This document shows positions 1-9,300 of a stretch of 49,285 nt of DNA, in pieces. The position numbers were made by a program, and so were the translations under genes. The stretch spans positions 1 through 49,285 of the forward strand of contig JABMRT010000092.1 in the NCBI GenBank assembly GCA_013202295.1. The letters run 5' to 3'. The number at the start of each line of letters is the position of its first letter. Positions within the stretch are counted from its first letter, which is position 1. The notes below the pieces were generated by a model. It worked only from the letters and a program-made list of their open reading frames with translations, was not told the origin of the DNA and made no database searches. The DNA is from Candidatus Zhuqueibacterota bacterium (GTDB lineage: Bacteria; Zhuqueibacterota; QNDG01; JABMRT01).

Positions 1-1366
1 AACCCATACCCATAATATTGGCTGTGGGAGAAAGCATTTCCTGCATGCCGGGCCCGCCTGCCGGGCCTTCATAGCGGATCACAACCACATCCCCCGCTTT
101 TACCTTGCCGTTCAGGATTCCTTCACACGCCTCTTCCTGGGATTCAAAGATCACGGCTGGTCCTTCGTGTATAAACATTTTCGGATCCACTGCCCCGGTT
201 TTCACCACAGCGCCTTCTGGAGCCAGATTGCCTTTCAGGATGGCCAATCCTCCCTCTTGACTGTAGGGATTGTCCAGTTTGCGAATCACATCTGTATCCT
301 TGATTTCAGCAGATTGGATATTTTCACTCAACGTTTTTAAAGTCACTGTTTTTTGATCGAGCTTAAGTACATTCTTTTTCGCAATTTCATTCAAGATGGC
401 ACTGATTCCACCAGCCCGGTCCACGTCTTCGATATGCACCGTGGAGGCAGGAGATACTTTGCAGATATGTGGTACTTTGCGCGCAACACTGTCAATTCGA
501 TCCATCGTGTAATCCACTTCAGCCTCATGAGCAATAGCCAGAACATGGAGTACCGTGTTTGTAGAACCGCCCATGGCCATATCCAAAGCAAATGCATTGT
601 CTATTGCTTCGGTTGTGACGATGTCACGTGGTTTAAGATCCGCTTCAACCAGCCGGATGATTTGTGCCCCTGCCTTGTGGACCAGTTCTCTTCTCTCCGG
701 GGTTTCTGCGAGTACAGTGCCATTTCCGGGCAGACCGAGTCCAATCGCTTCTGTCAGGCAGTTCATGGAATTTGCGGTAAACATGCCAGAGCATGATCCG
801 CATCCCGGGCATCCGTAATCTTCCAGTTCCTTCAATTCATCTTCATTGATGGTTCCGGCTTGATATTGTCCGACGCCTTCGAAAACAGAGATGAGATCCA
901 CGATTTTACCGGAAGGAGTCTTACCCGCAGCCATGGGGCCGCCGCTTATAAAGATAGTAGGAATGTTAGCCCGCATCGCACCCATCATCATTCCAGGAAT
1001 AATCTTGTCGCAATTCGGGATACAGACCAAACCGTCGAAACAATGGGCCTTGACCATGGTTTCCACCGCATCCGCAATCAATTCGCGGCTTGGAAGCGAG
1101 TACTTCATTCCATCGTGTCCCATGGCAATACCATCACAAACACCGATTGTATTGAACTCAAACGGCACACCACCAGCCTCACGGATGGAGTCTTTGGCAA
1201 TCCGGCCGAACTCCTGCAAATGCACATGACCCGGAATGATATCCACGTAGGAATTACAAACTCCAATAAACGGTTTCTTGAAATCCTGATCTTTGACGCC
1301 GCATGCCCTAAGAAGACTTCGATGCGGTGCCCTTTCAAATCCTTTTTTAATCTTGTCGCTTTTCAT
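1..1366 (-). CDS. ilvD: Dihydroxy-acid dehydratase (C-terminus cut by window edge)
   Basis: IlvD dehydrates 2,3-dihydroxy acids to 2-oxo acids in valine, isoleucine and leucine synthesis, in the cytoplasm, using an Fe-S cluster. About 455 codons are present of a usual 550-560; the C-terminal part lies beyond base 1. The frame begins [10 protein letters not shown] and contains the family motifs [65 protein letters not shown] and [15 protein letters not shown]; the cysteines in CNSY, PNCDK and CGSC are the expected cluster ligands. The ATG at 1366 follows a GAGGT Shine-Dalgarno sequence. It is separated from pcrA upstream by about 440 bases that carry a promoter and a possible leader peptide, so it is probably transcribed on its own. 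The identification is secure. Confidence 0.97.
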   Translation of the reverse strand, partial: MKSDKIKKGFERAPHRSLLRACGVKDQDFKKPFIGVCNSYVDIIPGHVHLQEFGRIAKDSIREAGGVPFEFNTIGVCDGIAMGHDGMKYSLPSRELIADAVETMVKAHCFDGLVCIPNCDKIIPGMMMGAMRANIPTIFISGGPMAAGKTPSGKIVDLISVFEGVGQYQAGTINEDELKELEDYGCPGCGSCSGMFTANSMNCLTEAIGLGLPGNGTVLAETPERRELVHKAGAQIIRLVEADLKPRDIVTTEAIDNAFALDMAMGGSTNTVLHVLAIAHEAEVDYTMDRIDSVARKVPHICKVSPASTVHIEDVDRAGGISAILNEIAKKNVLKLDQKTVTLKTLSENIQSAEIKDTDVIRKLDNPYSQEGGLAILKGNLAPEGAVVKTGAVDPKMFIHEGPAVIFESQEEACEGILNGKVKAGDVVVIRYEGPAGGPGMQEMLSPTANIMGMG

Positions 1367-1408
1367 ATGACCTCATTCAGAATGTAGTTCTTGATCCGTC
1401 CCTGCCCG

Positions 1409-1475
1409 GGTCAAACCTACAAGATGTTGCTGAATTGGATTATTGAACGTTATGATAGAGTCTGTAGGAATGACC
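1409..1475 (-). promoter_or_regulatory. Inverted repeat in the ilvD leader
   Basis: On the minus strand GGTCA-TT-CCTACA (1475-1463) can pair with TGTAGG-TT-TGACC (1421-1409), giving 5 and 6 base pairs around a 2x2 internal loop, with about 41 bases between the arms. It starts about 8 bases after the stop of the Ile/Val/Leu-rich reading frame and ends some 40 bases before ilvD. No run of T follows, so it is not a simple intrinsic terminator. It could be part of an attenuation structure; function is inferred. Confidence 0.35.
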
Positions 1476-1483
1476 GTTCAGGA

Positions 1484-1708
1484 TTACCCCGATACTACTA
1501 GGGAATGCAAACCCATACCAATTAGGCCGAGAATGCATACCTGGTCGATAATAACTCGAATAATCCCTACATGTATACATAAAACAGAGGGGTGCGAACC
1601 AATTTGCATGGCTGGTTGATAGGCAAATTTATTAGATTTGTCTGCCATTTGGATTCGATCTAAAAACCTTGAGTATGTCTTGCTTATTGAGTGCATAAAT
1701 GTCTGCAT
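1484..1708 (-). CDS. Candidate leader peptide of ilvD, rich in branched-chain codons
   Basis: This minus-strand frame lies between a good promoter (1734-1762) and ilvD. The longest version has 74 codons. A 41-codon version could begin at an internal ATG (MQIGSHPSV). The last 28 codons before the TAA hold 15 Ile, Val or Leu codons, including the runs GIIRVII, CILGLI and SLVV. Such enrichment beside a branched-chain amino-acid gene is what leader peptides of ilv operons show, where ribosome stalling at scarce codons controls transcription. Against this, no clear Shine-Dalgarno sequence precedes any of the ATGs, the peptide would be long, and no intrinsic terminator with a T run is seen before ilvD. 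It may instead be a chance open frame in a 440-base untranslated leader. Confidence 0.35.
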   Translation of the reverse strand: MQTFMHSISKTYSRFLDRIQMADKSNKFAYQPAMQIGSHPSVLCIHVGIIRVIIDQVCILGLIGMGLHSLVVSG

Positions 1709-1733
1709 AAATTATCACGAATGATTGAAGCCA

Positions 1734-1762
1734 AATATAAAAAATATTCAAGATTGAGTCAA
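1734..1762 (-). promoter_or_regulatory. Sigma-70-type promoter for ilvD
   Basis: On the minus strand the -35 box TTGACT (1762-1757) and the -10 box TATATT (1739-1734) are separated by exactly 17 bases. Transcription would start near 1727, leaving a leader of about 360 bases before ilvD. The long leader supports regulation between promoter and gene. Confidence 0.6.
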
Positions 1763-1805
1763 GCAAAAAGAAGTTATGTTATCGTTTTAAATTGAATTTC
1801 TTCAA

Positions 1806-4007
1806 CTATCCGATATCAAATTGCGCATATTGGGCGATAAACTTCTTTACACTGCCATTTTGGAACTGAACCGTGACCTTCATTTTCTTTCCACTGCCTT
1901 CGACACTTGTGATTTGTCCGCGACCGAAAAGCGCATGCGTGACCATAAGTCCCTTTCTGAGCAGGGTACTTTCTTGTGAAAACGCCTCATAATCGGGATG
2001 CGCATCAGCATAGATTTTTTGAGAGGAAATCCTTGGTCGCGTAAAGGATGAGGGTAAGGATGAAGATGTGGTGGTGGATCTGGATTTTTTGCGCTCAATC
2101 ACACTCGAATCGATCTCGTCAATAAAGCGGGATGGCAATCGATAACTCTCACTGCCATAAGTGTTGCGCCGATTGGTATATAGCAAGTAGACCTTCTGCT
2201 CGGCACGCGTAAGCCCCACATAAAAGAGACGACGCTCTTCTTCGATTTGTTCCGGTGATTCAAGAGCGCGACTAATCGGGAACAGGTTCTCCTCCATACC
2301 CGGAATAAATATGACAGGAAATTCCAGCCCTTTTGCGCTGTGCAATGTCATCAGAGTAATTGCATTGGTTTTATCATTCCAGGTATCCACATCCGAGACA
2401 AGCGCCACGCCTTCAAGAAATCCGGCCAGAGTGGGTGAATCGCTCTCCTCCACATATTCTTTAATCGCTGATAGAAATTCTCTTATATTTTCAAGGCGCG
2501 ATTGCCCCTCACTTGTGGAATCTTCCTTCAGGTTGTGCAGCAAACCACACTCATCCATCAGGGTGTGTACCAGTTCGTTTGGAGAAATTTCATCAATCAA
2601 TTGCTGATATTTTACTATCATTTTGTTGAATGTATGAATAGCAGTTCCAGCCCTTTCAGTCAATTCCGGAATTTGTTTTACATCAGCCAAACTGTCAAAG
2701 ATGGATTTTCCCTGTTCTGCTGCGTAATTTTGTACGTGCGTTAGGGAAACATCTCCGATCCCACGTGCAGGAAAATTAATAATGCGTTTCAGGCTCACTG
2801 TATCCATTGGATTGGCAATAAGCTTGAGATAGGCCAATGCGTCCTTGATTTCTTTTCGCTCATAAAATCGTACTCCACCCACAATCACATAGGACATCCC
2901 GCCTCGACGAAGCGCATCCTCAATCGCACGGGACTGGGCACTGGTTCGGTAGAGGATTGCAAAATCCTTGAATGTGCGTTTATGCTTAAAAACCTCATCA
3001 CGAGTTTTTTCAACAATCCGAGATGCTTCTTCTCGCTCATCCATCGTTTCGATGAGTTCAATTTTTTCTCCATCTGCCCCATCCGTCCAGAGTGTCTTGC
3101 CTTTTCGCCCGGAATTGTGAACCACTACTGAACTTGCTGCCTTAAGGATCGTTTTCGTGGAGCGGTAATTCTGTTCTAGTCGGAAAATCTGGGTATTTGG
3201 GAAATCCTTCTCGAAGTCGAGAATGTTCCGAATATCCGCACCGCGCCATCCATAAATGGATTGATCATCATCACCGACCACATACAAATTTTGATGCACC
3301 TCTGCCAGCATGCGCACCAGGGTATATTGTGCGATATTAGTATCCTGATACTCATCAACGTGCACGTATTGGAAACGCTCCTGGTATTTGGCAAGAATCT
3401 CCGGATATTTTTCAAATATCTGTATCGGTACAGTGATTAAATCATCAAAATCGAACACCTGATTCAATCGCAATTGATTTTCATAGGCAGAGTAAATCTT
3501 TCCCGCAATTTCTTCAAATGGTGTGCTTGCTGATTTCATAAATTGGTTTGGAGGGATCAAGCCGTTTTTACACTTACTGATGACAGAAGCAATGGATTTG
3601 GGAGCATATTGGGTGACAGGGACGCGAAGGGTTTCCATAATCGATTTGATGAGCCGGACCTGATCGTCTGAATCATAGATTCCAAAATTCACATACAATC
3701 CGACCTGCTGAGCTTCCATACGCAGCAATTTCGCGAAAATGGAATGAAACGTTCCAACCCACAGGCCTTTGTTTTCGCCGGTTAACTTAGCAACCCGACC
3801 GCGCATCTCTCCAGCCGCTTTATTGGTGAAGGTCATGGAAAGGATTTGCCAGGGAGGAACTTCGCGCTGTTTGATGAGATGGGCAATCCGAGTGGTCAGT
3901 ACACGTGTCTTGCCGCTGCCCGCACCGGCTAAAACCAAAATCGGACCATCCGGGGCGGTCACTGCTTTAAGCTGCTCAGGATTTAAAGATTTAAAAATAT
4001 CTTCCAT
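1806..4007 (-). CDS. pcrA: UvrD/PcrA-type DNA helicase
   Basis: This is a superfamily 1A 3'-5' DNA helicase of 733 residues that unwinds DNA in nucleotide excision repair and clears recombinase from DNA. The motifs appear in order: Walker A GAGSGKT (Lys33), DEYQDT at residues 218-223 (motif II), VVGDDDQSIYGWRGA (motif III), MTLHSAKGLEF (motif V) and RRLFYVGLTRA (motif VI). The C-terminal stretch LFGRGQITSVEG matches the small Tudor-like tail that binds RNA polymerase in PcrA/UvrD. Length is typical. The ATG at 4007 is preceded by TTGGA. It lies 18 bases after mltG and is probably cotranscribed with it. PcrA and UvrD cannot be told apart from sequence alone. Confidence 0.95.
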   Translation of the reverse strand: MEDIFKSLNPEQLKAVTAPDGPILVLAGAGSGKTRVLTTRIAHLIKQREVPPWQILSMTFTNKAAGEMRGRVAKLTGENKGLWVGTFHSIFAKLLRMEAQQVGLYVNFGIYDSDDQVRLIKSIMETLRVPVTQYAPKSIASVISKCKNGLIPPNQFMKSASTPFEEIAGKIYSAYENQLRLNQVFDFDDLITVPIQIFEKYPEILAKYQERFQYVHVDEYQDTNIAQYTLVRMLAEVHQNLYVVGDDDQSIYGWRGADIRNILDFEKDFPNTQIFRLEQNYRSTKTILKAASSVVVHNSGRKGKTLWTDGADGEKIELIETMDEREEASRIVEKTRDEVFKHKRTFKDFAILYRTSAQSRAIEDALRRGGMSYVIVGGVRFYERKEIKDALAYLKLIANPMDTVSLKRIINFPARGIGDVSLTHVQNYAAEQGKSIFDSLADVKQIPELTERAGTAIHTFNKMIVKYQQLIDEISPNELVHTLMDECGLLHNLKEDSTSEGQSRLENIREFLSAIKEYVEESDSPTLAGFLEGVALVSDVDTWNDKTNAITLMTLHSAKGLEFPVIFIPGMEENLFPISRALESPEQIEEERRLFYVGLTRAEQKVYLLYTNRRNTYGSESYRLPSRFIDEIDSSVIERKKSRSTTTSSSLPSSFTRPRISSQKIYADAHPDYEAFSQESTLLRKGLMVTHALFGRGQITSVEGSGKKMKVTVQFQNGSVKKFIAQYAQFDIG

Positions 4008-4025
4008 AATATTCCAATAAAATGA

Positions 4026-5120
4026 TTATTGGCCGTTTTTACGGCGCACGCTACGGCGAACTCGGTCAAAACGACTTTTTGCTCTTAAATGATCTTCCAT
4101 GTTCGTGGAAAAGGTATGGGATCCGTCTCCATTGGCAACCATGTACAGATAAGGGACGGCTGCGGGATACAATGCGGCTTTAATGCATGCAATTCCCGGA
4201 TTGTTCACAGGGCCCGGAGGCAAACCTCCATGGATATAAGAATTATAGGGAGATTCGATTTCCAGATCCTTGCTCAACAGACGTCTCGGTCCGTCCGGGA
4301 TAAGATATTGAATCGTCGGATCGGCTTGAAGACGCATACCCAGTCTGAGCCGTTTGTGATAGAGCGCACTGATTAATGGCCGCTCTGATGCCAGAACCGC
4401 TTCTCCTTCAATGATGGAGGCCATCGTGACGACTTCATTCATAGTCATGTCCAATTGGGCGGATTTTTGTATGAGCGAATCGGAAAATATGTCAAAGAAG
4501 TGGTTTACTATGATCCCAATTGCATCTTTCGCGCTCATACCCTGATGCAGGTAATACGTGTCTGGATAAAGATATCCTTCAAGAGATTCCGCTTTAATCC
4601 CGTATTCCAAGCAAAGAGCGGGATCATTGACGGTCTGAATAAATTCATTTGGATTAATACCGATCTTTTCATTTAAAATGGATGCGATATCCCTGGCCCA
4701 AATACCTTCTCTGAGGGTGACTTTAATGAGCAGGATGTCACCCTTGACAATCCGTCTCAGGATGCGATAATTGGTTTGTCTGCCTGTGAACTGATATGTG
4801 CCTGCTTTCAGTTTCCGGGACATGCCGGACATCTTCGCGGCTGTGATAAAACAATCAGTATCTTCCAGAATCCTATGCTGATACAGGGAATCCGCAATTT
4901 GAACCAGAGACATCCCTGACCGGATATGAACCATGGAGTTACCGGTATTCTCATCAATCATCCAGGATGAAAAGAAAAGACGATAAGAAATGGTTATTAT
5001 AATGATGAGGGCTGAGGATAATCCAACAGCACTGAAAAGCCATATCCGGTTAATCCGGGAAATTTGTACTAATTTTAAAAATTTGAGTAAATGATTATAG
5101 TAATCGCTAAAACGTTCCAT
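4026..5120 (-). CDS. mltG: Endolytic murein transglycosylase MltG
   Basis: MltG cleaves nascent peptidoglycan strands and is thought to act as a terminase that sets glycan length; it sits in the inner membrane facing the periplasm. The 364-residue protein has one membrane segment at about 26-49, a LysM-like region after it, and a YceG catalytic domain. The segment VTMASIIEGEA holds the expected catalytic glutamate (Glu238), followed by RLRLGMRLQADPTIQYL, PYNSYIHGGLPPGPVNNPG and ANGDGSHTFS, all family signatures. The start at 5120 has only a weak upstream AAGGA. It heads a two-gene unit with pcrA and has a good promoter at 5219-5247. Confidence 0.95.
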   Translation of the reverse strand: MERFSDYYNHLLKFLKLVQISRINRIWLFSAVGLSSALIIIITISYRLFFSSWMIDENTGNSMVHIRSGMSLVQIADSLYQHRILEDTDCFITAAKMSGMSRKLKAGTYQFTGRQTNYRILRRIVKGDILLIKVTLREGIWARDIASILNEKIGINPNEFIQTVNDPALCLEYGIKAESLEGYLYPDTYYLHQGMSAKDAIGIIVNHFFDIFSDSLIQKSAQLDMTMNEVVTMASIIEGEAVLASERPLISALYHKRLRLGMRLQADPTIQYLIPDGPRRLLSKDLEIESPYNSYIHGGLPPGPVNNPGIACIKAALYPAAVPYLYMVANGDGSHTFSTNMEDHLRAKSRFDRVRRSVRRKNGQ

Positions 5121-5218
5121 GTAAAGTGATTGTATCCTTGGGATTTAGAATTATTTATTTACTGCATGAGGTATTACATGTCTGCAGTGAACTACATCCT
5201 TGCTGAACAAGGTGTATC

Positions 5219-5247
5219 AATTTACGATATTGCATGAGTATTGTCAA
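5219..5247 (-). promoter_or_regulatory. Promoter for mltG-pcrA
   Basis: Minus-strand TTGACA (5247-5242), a 17-base spacer and TAAATT (5224-5219). The start point would be near 5212, at a small hairpin CCTTG-CTGAA-CAAGG (5198-5212). Together with the plus-strand promoter at 5365-5393 it makes the 321-base gap 5121-5441 a divergent promoter region; nothing else was recognised there. Confidence 0.6.
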
Positions 5248-5364
5248 CCGCTTTAAATGAAAAATGACGTCCAATTTTAAATTTGGATTAAATTAGAACG
5301 GAACGATTTTTATATTTTTGCGTGTGATGATAGTTAGAACGTTTGGAGTTTTTATTTTCATGAC

Positions 5365-5393
5365 TTGACAATATCATGAAAAAGTATTAAAAT
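5365..5393 (+). promoter_or_regulatory. Promoter for the 5442 lipoprotein gene
   Basis: Perfect -35 TTGACA (5365-5370), 17-base spacer, -10 TAAAAT (5388-5393). The start point would be about 5400, some 42 bases before the ATG at 5442. It would drive the lipoprotein and the barrel gene that follows 24 bases later. Confidence 0.7.
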
Positions 5394-5441
5394 GATTCAC
5401 TTTGATCGGATTCAATTAATTCTTGAAATGGAATATTCTGA

Positions 5442-6614
5442 ATGAAGTTATTATATGCAAAAAGCTTTACCCTTACGACAATGTCATCGATCACTTTCGT
5501 TATGATATTGATGTTATTGGGGGGATGCACGGTTCCGGAAAGCAATCCAACAGGAGCCTCTTATGTAAATCGCATCATTCCCTCTGTGGAAAAAGGGGAT
5601 CCTGTTTATTCAACAGAAGCCGACTCGGTTTTCACAGAGTCGCCGAGTAATTCAAGCTCCTACTATCTATATACCTATACCGGAGATGACCTTGATGATC
5701 GTGCCGTTAGCACAGTGCTTTTCCCGCCATTGGCAGATAGTACGAATATTGACAGCGTGAAACTCTATCTTCACCAAAGTGAGAGCAATATGGAGAATGG
5801 ATCATTTTCTGTGTCACTCCACACATGGAATCAGGATTGGCAGGATGCTGTTGATAATGGGGATGATTTCCCTGATGCACTGATACCGGACATCATCTCC
5901 ACCTGGGAAATCACTGAGGATTCTGTTGGAAATAACAGCTATACGTTTGATCTTGATCCCGATTGGGTTGAAACCTGGCTTGATACGACCGGATTTATTC
6001 TCATAATCGATGAGATGGACAATAATGCATACGCCAGATTTTATAGCAAACAAAACAGTGATGATCTGAAACCACGTTTGGATTTTTACATAGATGGTGA
6101 TACGCTTGTCACAGAAACAGTCTACCCGCTATCGGATACGTATTATGTACAAAAACCAGCTCCCAATCGTCCTGATCTTCTATTTATGGACAATGGCACA
6201 CATGATCGAATCCGTCTGCAATTTGACGTTTCAAGCGTAGCTGAAGATATCACAATTAATCTGGCACGCCTGATTCTATATGTAGACACCCTGGTCTCAC
6301 AACCAGATCCTTCCGAATATTATAACCTCAGTGCATATCGACTCATTGAAGATTATGCAAACGGTCTGGAGTATGATGCCAGCAATTCTTCATTCGGTAC
6401 GCTCGAAACCGGTCAGAATTCTCTATCGATTTCAGTGACCGCCATTGTTCAGGGGTGGACAAGTAATACCTATGATAATTTTGGCTTTCTGTTAAAGGGT
6501 TACAGTGAAGGGCTCACGATGGATCGAAGAGGTTTTTATATGAACGTACAGGATTCGACACGCATGCCCCGACTCGAATTATATTACACACCTCCTTTAA
6601 CAAATAGATACTAG
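5442..6614 (+). CDS. Lipoprotein with two DNRLRE-like modules
   Basis: This is a predicted lipoprotein of 390 residues. The N-terminus has a hydrophobic stretch ending LMLLGGC, so Cys29 is the likely lipidation site. The rest is Ser/Asp/Tyr-rich and falls into two similar halves. The first is roughly residues 55-225, with VSTVLFPPL, DSVKLYLHQ and a final KPRLDFYID. The second is roughly 226-388, with DTYYVQK, RIRLQFDVSS, LARLILYVD, VQGWTSNTYDNFGFLLKG and MPRLELYYT. This pattern of a beta-rich module with an LxFDxS strand and a closing PRL(D/E)xYY strand resembles DNRLRE domains of secreted and surface proteins. Enzymatic function is not evident. It has its own promoter and is followed after 24 bases by a barrel gene, so the two may act together in the outer membrane. 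The domain assignment is by eye. Confidence 0.75.
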   Translation: MKLLYAKSFTLTTMSSITFVMILMLLGGCTVPESNPTGASYVNRIIPSVEKGDPVYSTEADSVFTESPSNSSSYYLYTYTGDDLDDRAVSTVLFPPLADSTNIDSVKLYLHQSESNMENGSFSVSLHTWNQDWQDAVDNGDDFPDALIPDIISTWEITEDSVGNNSYTFDLDPDWVETWLDTTGFILIIDEMDNNAYARFYSKQNSDDLKPRLDFYIDGDTLVTETVYPLSDTYYVQKPAPNRPDLLFMDNGTHDRIRLQFDVSSVAEDITINLARLILYVDTLVSQPDPSEYYNLSAYRLIEDYANGLEYDASNSSFGTLETGQNSLSISVTAIVQGWTSNTYDNFGFLLKGYSEGLTMDRRGFYMNVQDSTRMPRLELYYTPPLTNRY

Positions 6615-6638
6615 AATTTTAAGATTCGGAGAAATCGA

Positions 6639-7829
6639 ATGAAATATAGATGGATAACCATTTATTTCTGCATTGGCATGCATCAACTTTTTGGTGGATC
6701 CATTCTCTCATCACAGGGAATCGGCCTGCCCTATGACAATCCCACCATTCGATCTATGGGTATGGGAAATGTCTCACTCGCAGTCCCCTCTGCATCACGG
6801 ATTGACCACACCAATCCTGCCGGATTATCAAGTATAAACACAACACAATTGACGATTCAATCAGTTTTCCATAACAATCAAAATGAAGATCCATACAATA
6901 AATCCACCTCCAATTATGCGAATTTTGATGGATTCCATTTTGCTATTCCGTTTGGACGGGGATTATACGCTTCCTTTGGCATCAAGCCCATTACCCGGAT
7001 TGATTACAAAATCGCATTTATAGATCAGATTGAATCTGAGGTTTATACAAAATCGCTTGAAGGTTCTGGTGGCGTCAATCGTTTTTCTGTGGCGGCTGCA
7101 TGGTCTCCGTTAAACCGGATTTCAATCGGTGTGCGCGTGTCTTATATGATGGGACGCATTATGGAGGAATCTCGCAATCGATTCAAAAGCGGATCAGATT
7201 ATATATCAACCCATGACCGAATCTCTGCTTATGCGAATGGCATAAACTGGACTGTGGGATTAATTGTTCGCCCGTATCCCTCTTGGACAATTGGTGGAAT
7301 TTACTCACCGACTGTCCAGATGGATACGCAGGTTGATATTTATCAAATTTTCAATTCTTCTTCTTTGGATGAAGGATCAATTCAATATCCAGGTACGTTT
7401 GGCATCGGTACATCCGTCGTGCTTTTTAAAAATCTATTAATTGGCATGGATTACCAGCAAATCCAGTGGGCACAACTTCAGATCAATGAATCTAATGTGG
7501 CTCACACACAAAACAGCAATAGAATCTCTTTCGGAATTGAAAAATTAGCTGTTTCAGATCCCTTTGCGAATTACCTGAAACGGATTCCGCTTCGGCTGGG
7601 CGCGTTATTTCAACCTTATTATATTCTTGATCCAGAGGGCAATTCAATCTCTGAATTATTGGGAACTTTTGGTTTCGGTCTGCCGCTATTTCACAATACG
7701 TCTCATATAGATTTTATGTTTGGCATTGGCAAACGGGGATCTCTTGAGAAAAATGGATTGGAAGAAAATCTAATCCGGTTTGGACTGTCCATTACCGGCG
7801 GTGAAAAGTGGTTTGTTCGGAACTATTAA
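6639..7829 (+). CDS. Outer-membrane beta-barrel protein, PorV/FadL-like
   Basis: This is a 396-residue exported protein with a hydrophobic N-terminus, then GIGLPYDNPTIRSMGMGN and IDHTNPAGLSSI. A glycine-rich 'MGMGN..A' followed by 'xNPAGL' is the hallmark of the N-terminus of UPF0164/PorV and OmpP1/FadL barrels. The remainder alternates short amphipathic strands (GLYASFGIKPITRIDYK, WTIGGIYSPTVQMDTQVD, NLLIGMDYQQIQWAQ) as expected for a barrel, and ends in an aromatic residue (Tyr). It probably transports hydrophobic compounds or serves as a shuttle or anchor protein; the exact role cannot be read from sequence. GGAGA precedes the ATG. It lies 24 bases after the lipoprotein gene. Confidence 0.75.
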   Translation: MKYRWITIYFCIGMHQLFGGSILSSQGIGLPYDNPTIRSMGMGNVSLAVPSASRIDHTNPAGLSSINTTQLTIQSVFHNNQNEDPYNKSTSNYANFDGFHFAIPFGRGLYASFGIKPITRIDYKIAFIDQIESEVYTKSLEGSGGVNRFSVAAAWSPLNRISIGVRVSYMMGRIMEESRNRFKSGSDYISTHDRISAYANGINWTVGLIVRPYPSWTIGGIYSPTVQMDTQVDIYQIFNSSSLDEGSIQYPGTFGIGTSVVLFKNLLIGMDYQQIQWAQLQINESNVAHTQNSNRISFGIEKLAVSDPFANYLKRIPLRLGALFQPYYILDPEGNSISELLGTFGFGLPLFHNTSHIDFMFGIGKRGSLEKNGLEENLIRFGLSITGGEKWFVRNY

Positions 7830-7934
7830 TATCAGTTTTATAAGCGAATTTTCACTTGTTTTTCTCCACGTTTTTTGTTAATCTTAATCTTACTAAATTG
7901 AGGCAAGTTAACTCTATATAGAAGGAGGTCTGCC

Positions 7935-9194
7935 GTGTCAAAATTTCAGCGACAGGGCGTTTTATTTATTTCACTGATTTTATTACTCTTTGCTGCCCTT
8001 TACATCTTTGGGTGCGCTGCGTCACAGCCCAAGACATTGACGCCAGAAGAGAAAAAAGCCTATCAGGATTCTGTGGATCTGGACCATAAAAAGAAACTCA
8101 ATCTTCAGTGGAGTTTCGGCTATGAACCCTTCAAGCAAGGTGATTACGCCAGGGCCAAAGGTTACTTCAAGAAAGTCGCAGAGTTGGATACGGGTGGTAT
8201 TTTCGGGACAGTACTGTATCAACGTCTAGGCCGCTGCTATCTTGAACTTGGTCAAGCCGATAGTGCAAAATATGCCTATCTCATGGGAATTCAAAACAAA
8301 CCGGATGATCCCTACTCTTATCAGATGATGGTGTATATCTTTGAACAAAGCGGTGAATTTGAAAAAGCCATCCCCTACCAGTTAAAAGTAACAGAACTTG
8401 AGCCGGACAAAGCAGAGCATTTTAAGAAACTGGGTGAGCTCTATCTGAATGTCGATGATCCGGATGCGGCGATTGAAGCTTACCAGACTGCTGTGAAGTT
8501 GGATCCTTCCGATAATGAAGCACAGACCACACTTGCCAATCTGGTATCCACCTATCTTGATTTAGACCAGCTTATTGCGACACTTCTGAATGCGGTCACT
8601 GAATTCCCCGATGACATGAAAAAACGCACAGATCTGGCTGAAGCCTATTTGAAAGCCGGAGAGCCAGCCAAATCAGTGGAGCAACTCATTCTGGTCACAG
8701 AGAAAGAACCAAACAACATTTACGCGTTGGAATATCTTGGCAAATCCTATCAGCAGCTTGAACAGAATAGAAATGCAGTAGGCACATACAAAAAAATCCT
8801 TGAACTGCAGCCAGACGACAAGAAAAATATGTGTAATCTCGCATTAAGCTATCGCTCTCTGAATCAGTTTTCGACAGCCATGCGTTACGCCAACAAAGCC
8901 CGCGCTTTTGACTCAGGCTATGGGTTGGCTCAATTGACCCGAGGTATGATCTATGAAGCCTCTGCGGATTATTGCGTGGATCAGAATCCAGAACAAAAGA
9001 TCCTGTTTGATGATAAACTCGTCTATAAAATGGCAAATGATGAATATAAAAAAGCCAAGAAGGATTTAAACTGGTCGAGGGATGCTTCAAATCGCATGAT
9101 CTATGTCGAGCCTTTGATTCCGACAAAATCAGATTATTTTATGAATAAAAATGTAACCACACCACGAAGTGCGTGTTACGACTGGATTCAGTAA
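7935..9194 (+). CDS. TPR-repeat lipoprotein
   Basis: The 419-residue product starts with a hydrophobic segment ending LYIFGC, a plausible lipobox with the modified cysteine near residue 27, so it is probably a membrane-anchored periplasmic lipoprotein. From about residue 50 it is built of consecutive tetratricopeptide repeats (for example YEPFKQGDYARAKGYFKKV, LGRCYLELGQADSAKYAYL, LGELYLNVDDPDAAIEAYQ, LAEAYLKAGEPAKSVEQL, LGKSYQQLEQNRNAVGTYK), which form protein-binding solenoids. The GTG start at 7935 sits 6 bases after a strong AAGGAGGT. A hairpin at 9271-9300 follows. Partners are unknown. Confidence 0.85.
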   Translation: MSKFQRQGVLFISLILLLFAALYIFGCAASQPKTLTPEEKKAYQDSVDLDHKKKLNLQWSFGYEPFKQGDYARAKGYFKKVAELDTGGIFGTVLYQRLGRCYLELGQADSAKYAYLMGIQNKPDDPYSYQMMVYIFEQSGEFEKAIPYQLKVTELEPDKAEHFKKLGELYLNVDDPDAAIEAYQTAVKLDPSDNEAQTTLANLVSTYLDLDQLIATLLNAVTEFPDDMKKRTDLAEAYLKAGEPAKSVEQLILVTEKEPNNIYALEYLGKSYQQLEQNRNAVGTYKKILELQPDDKKNMCNLALSYRSLNQFSTAMRYANKARAFDSGYGLAQLTRGMIYEASADYCVDQNPEQKILFDDKLVYKMANDEYKKAKKDLNWSRDASNRMIYVEPLIPTKSDYFMNKNVTTPRSACYDWIQ

Positions 9195-9270
9195 AAGAAG
9201 ATTCCAAACTTTCGACTAAACACTGAATCAGTCATATAGGCTATCAAAATTTTATCTGAAATTCATTTCT

Positions 9271-9300
9271 GAAAATGGGGCTTCAACAAGTCCCATTTTC
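9271..9300 (+). terminator. Strong hairpin between the TPR gene and glyA
   Basis: GAAAATGGGGCTT and AAGTCCCATTTTC form a 13-base-pair stem (one G-U pair) around a CAAC tetraloop. A's and T's at the stem base resemble a bidirectional terminator, but no further T run follows. It probably ends the TPR transcript; it could also act as a leader element of glyA, which starts 33 bases later. Confidence 0.6.

Noticed and set aside
353-1387. Long plus-strand frames opposite ilvD
   Set aside because: They are antisense to clear IlvD motifs and show no family features.
1367-1805. T-box riboswitch upstream of ilvD
   Set aside because: The conserved T-box sequence and Stem I motifs are not visible on the minus strand; a leader peptide is the better candidate.
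8695-9126. Minus-strand 143-codon frame
   Set aside because: It lies fully opposite the TPR gene and has no recognisable features.
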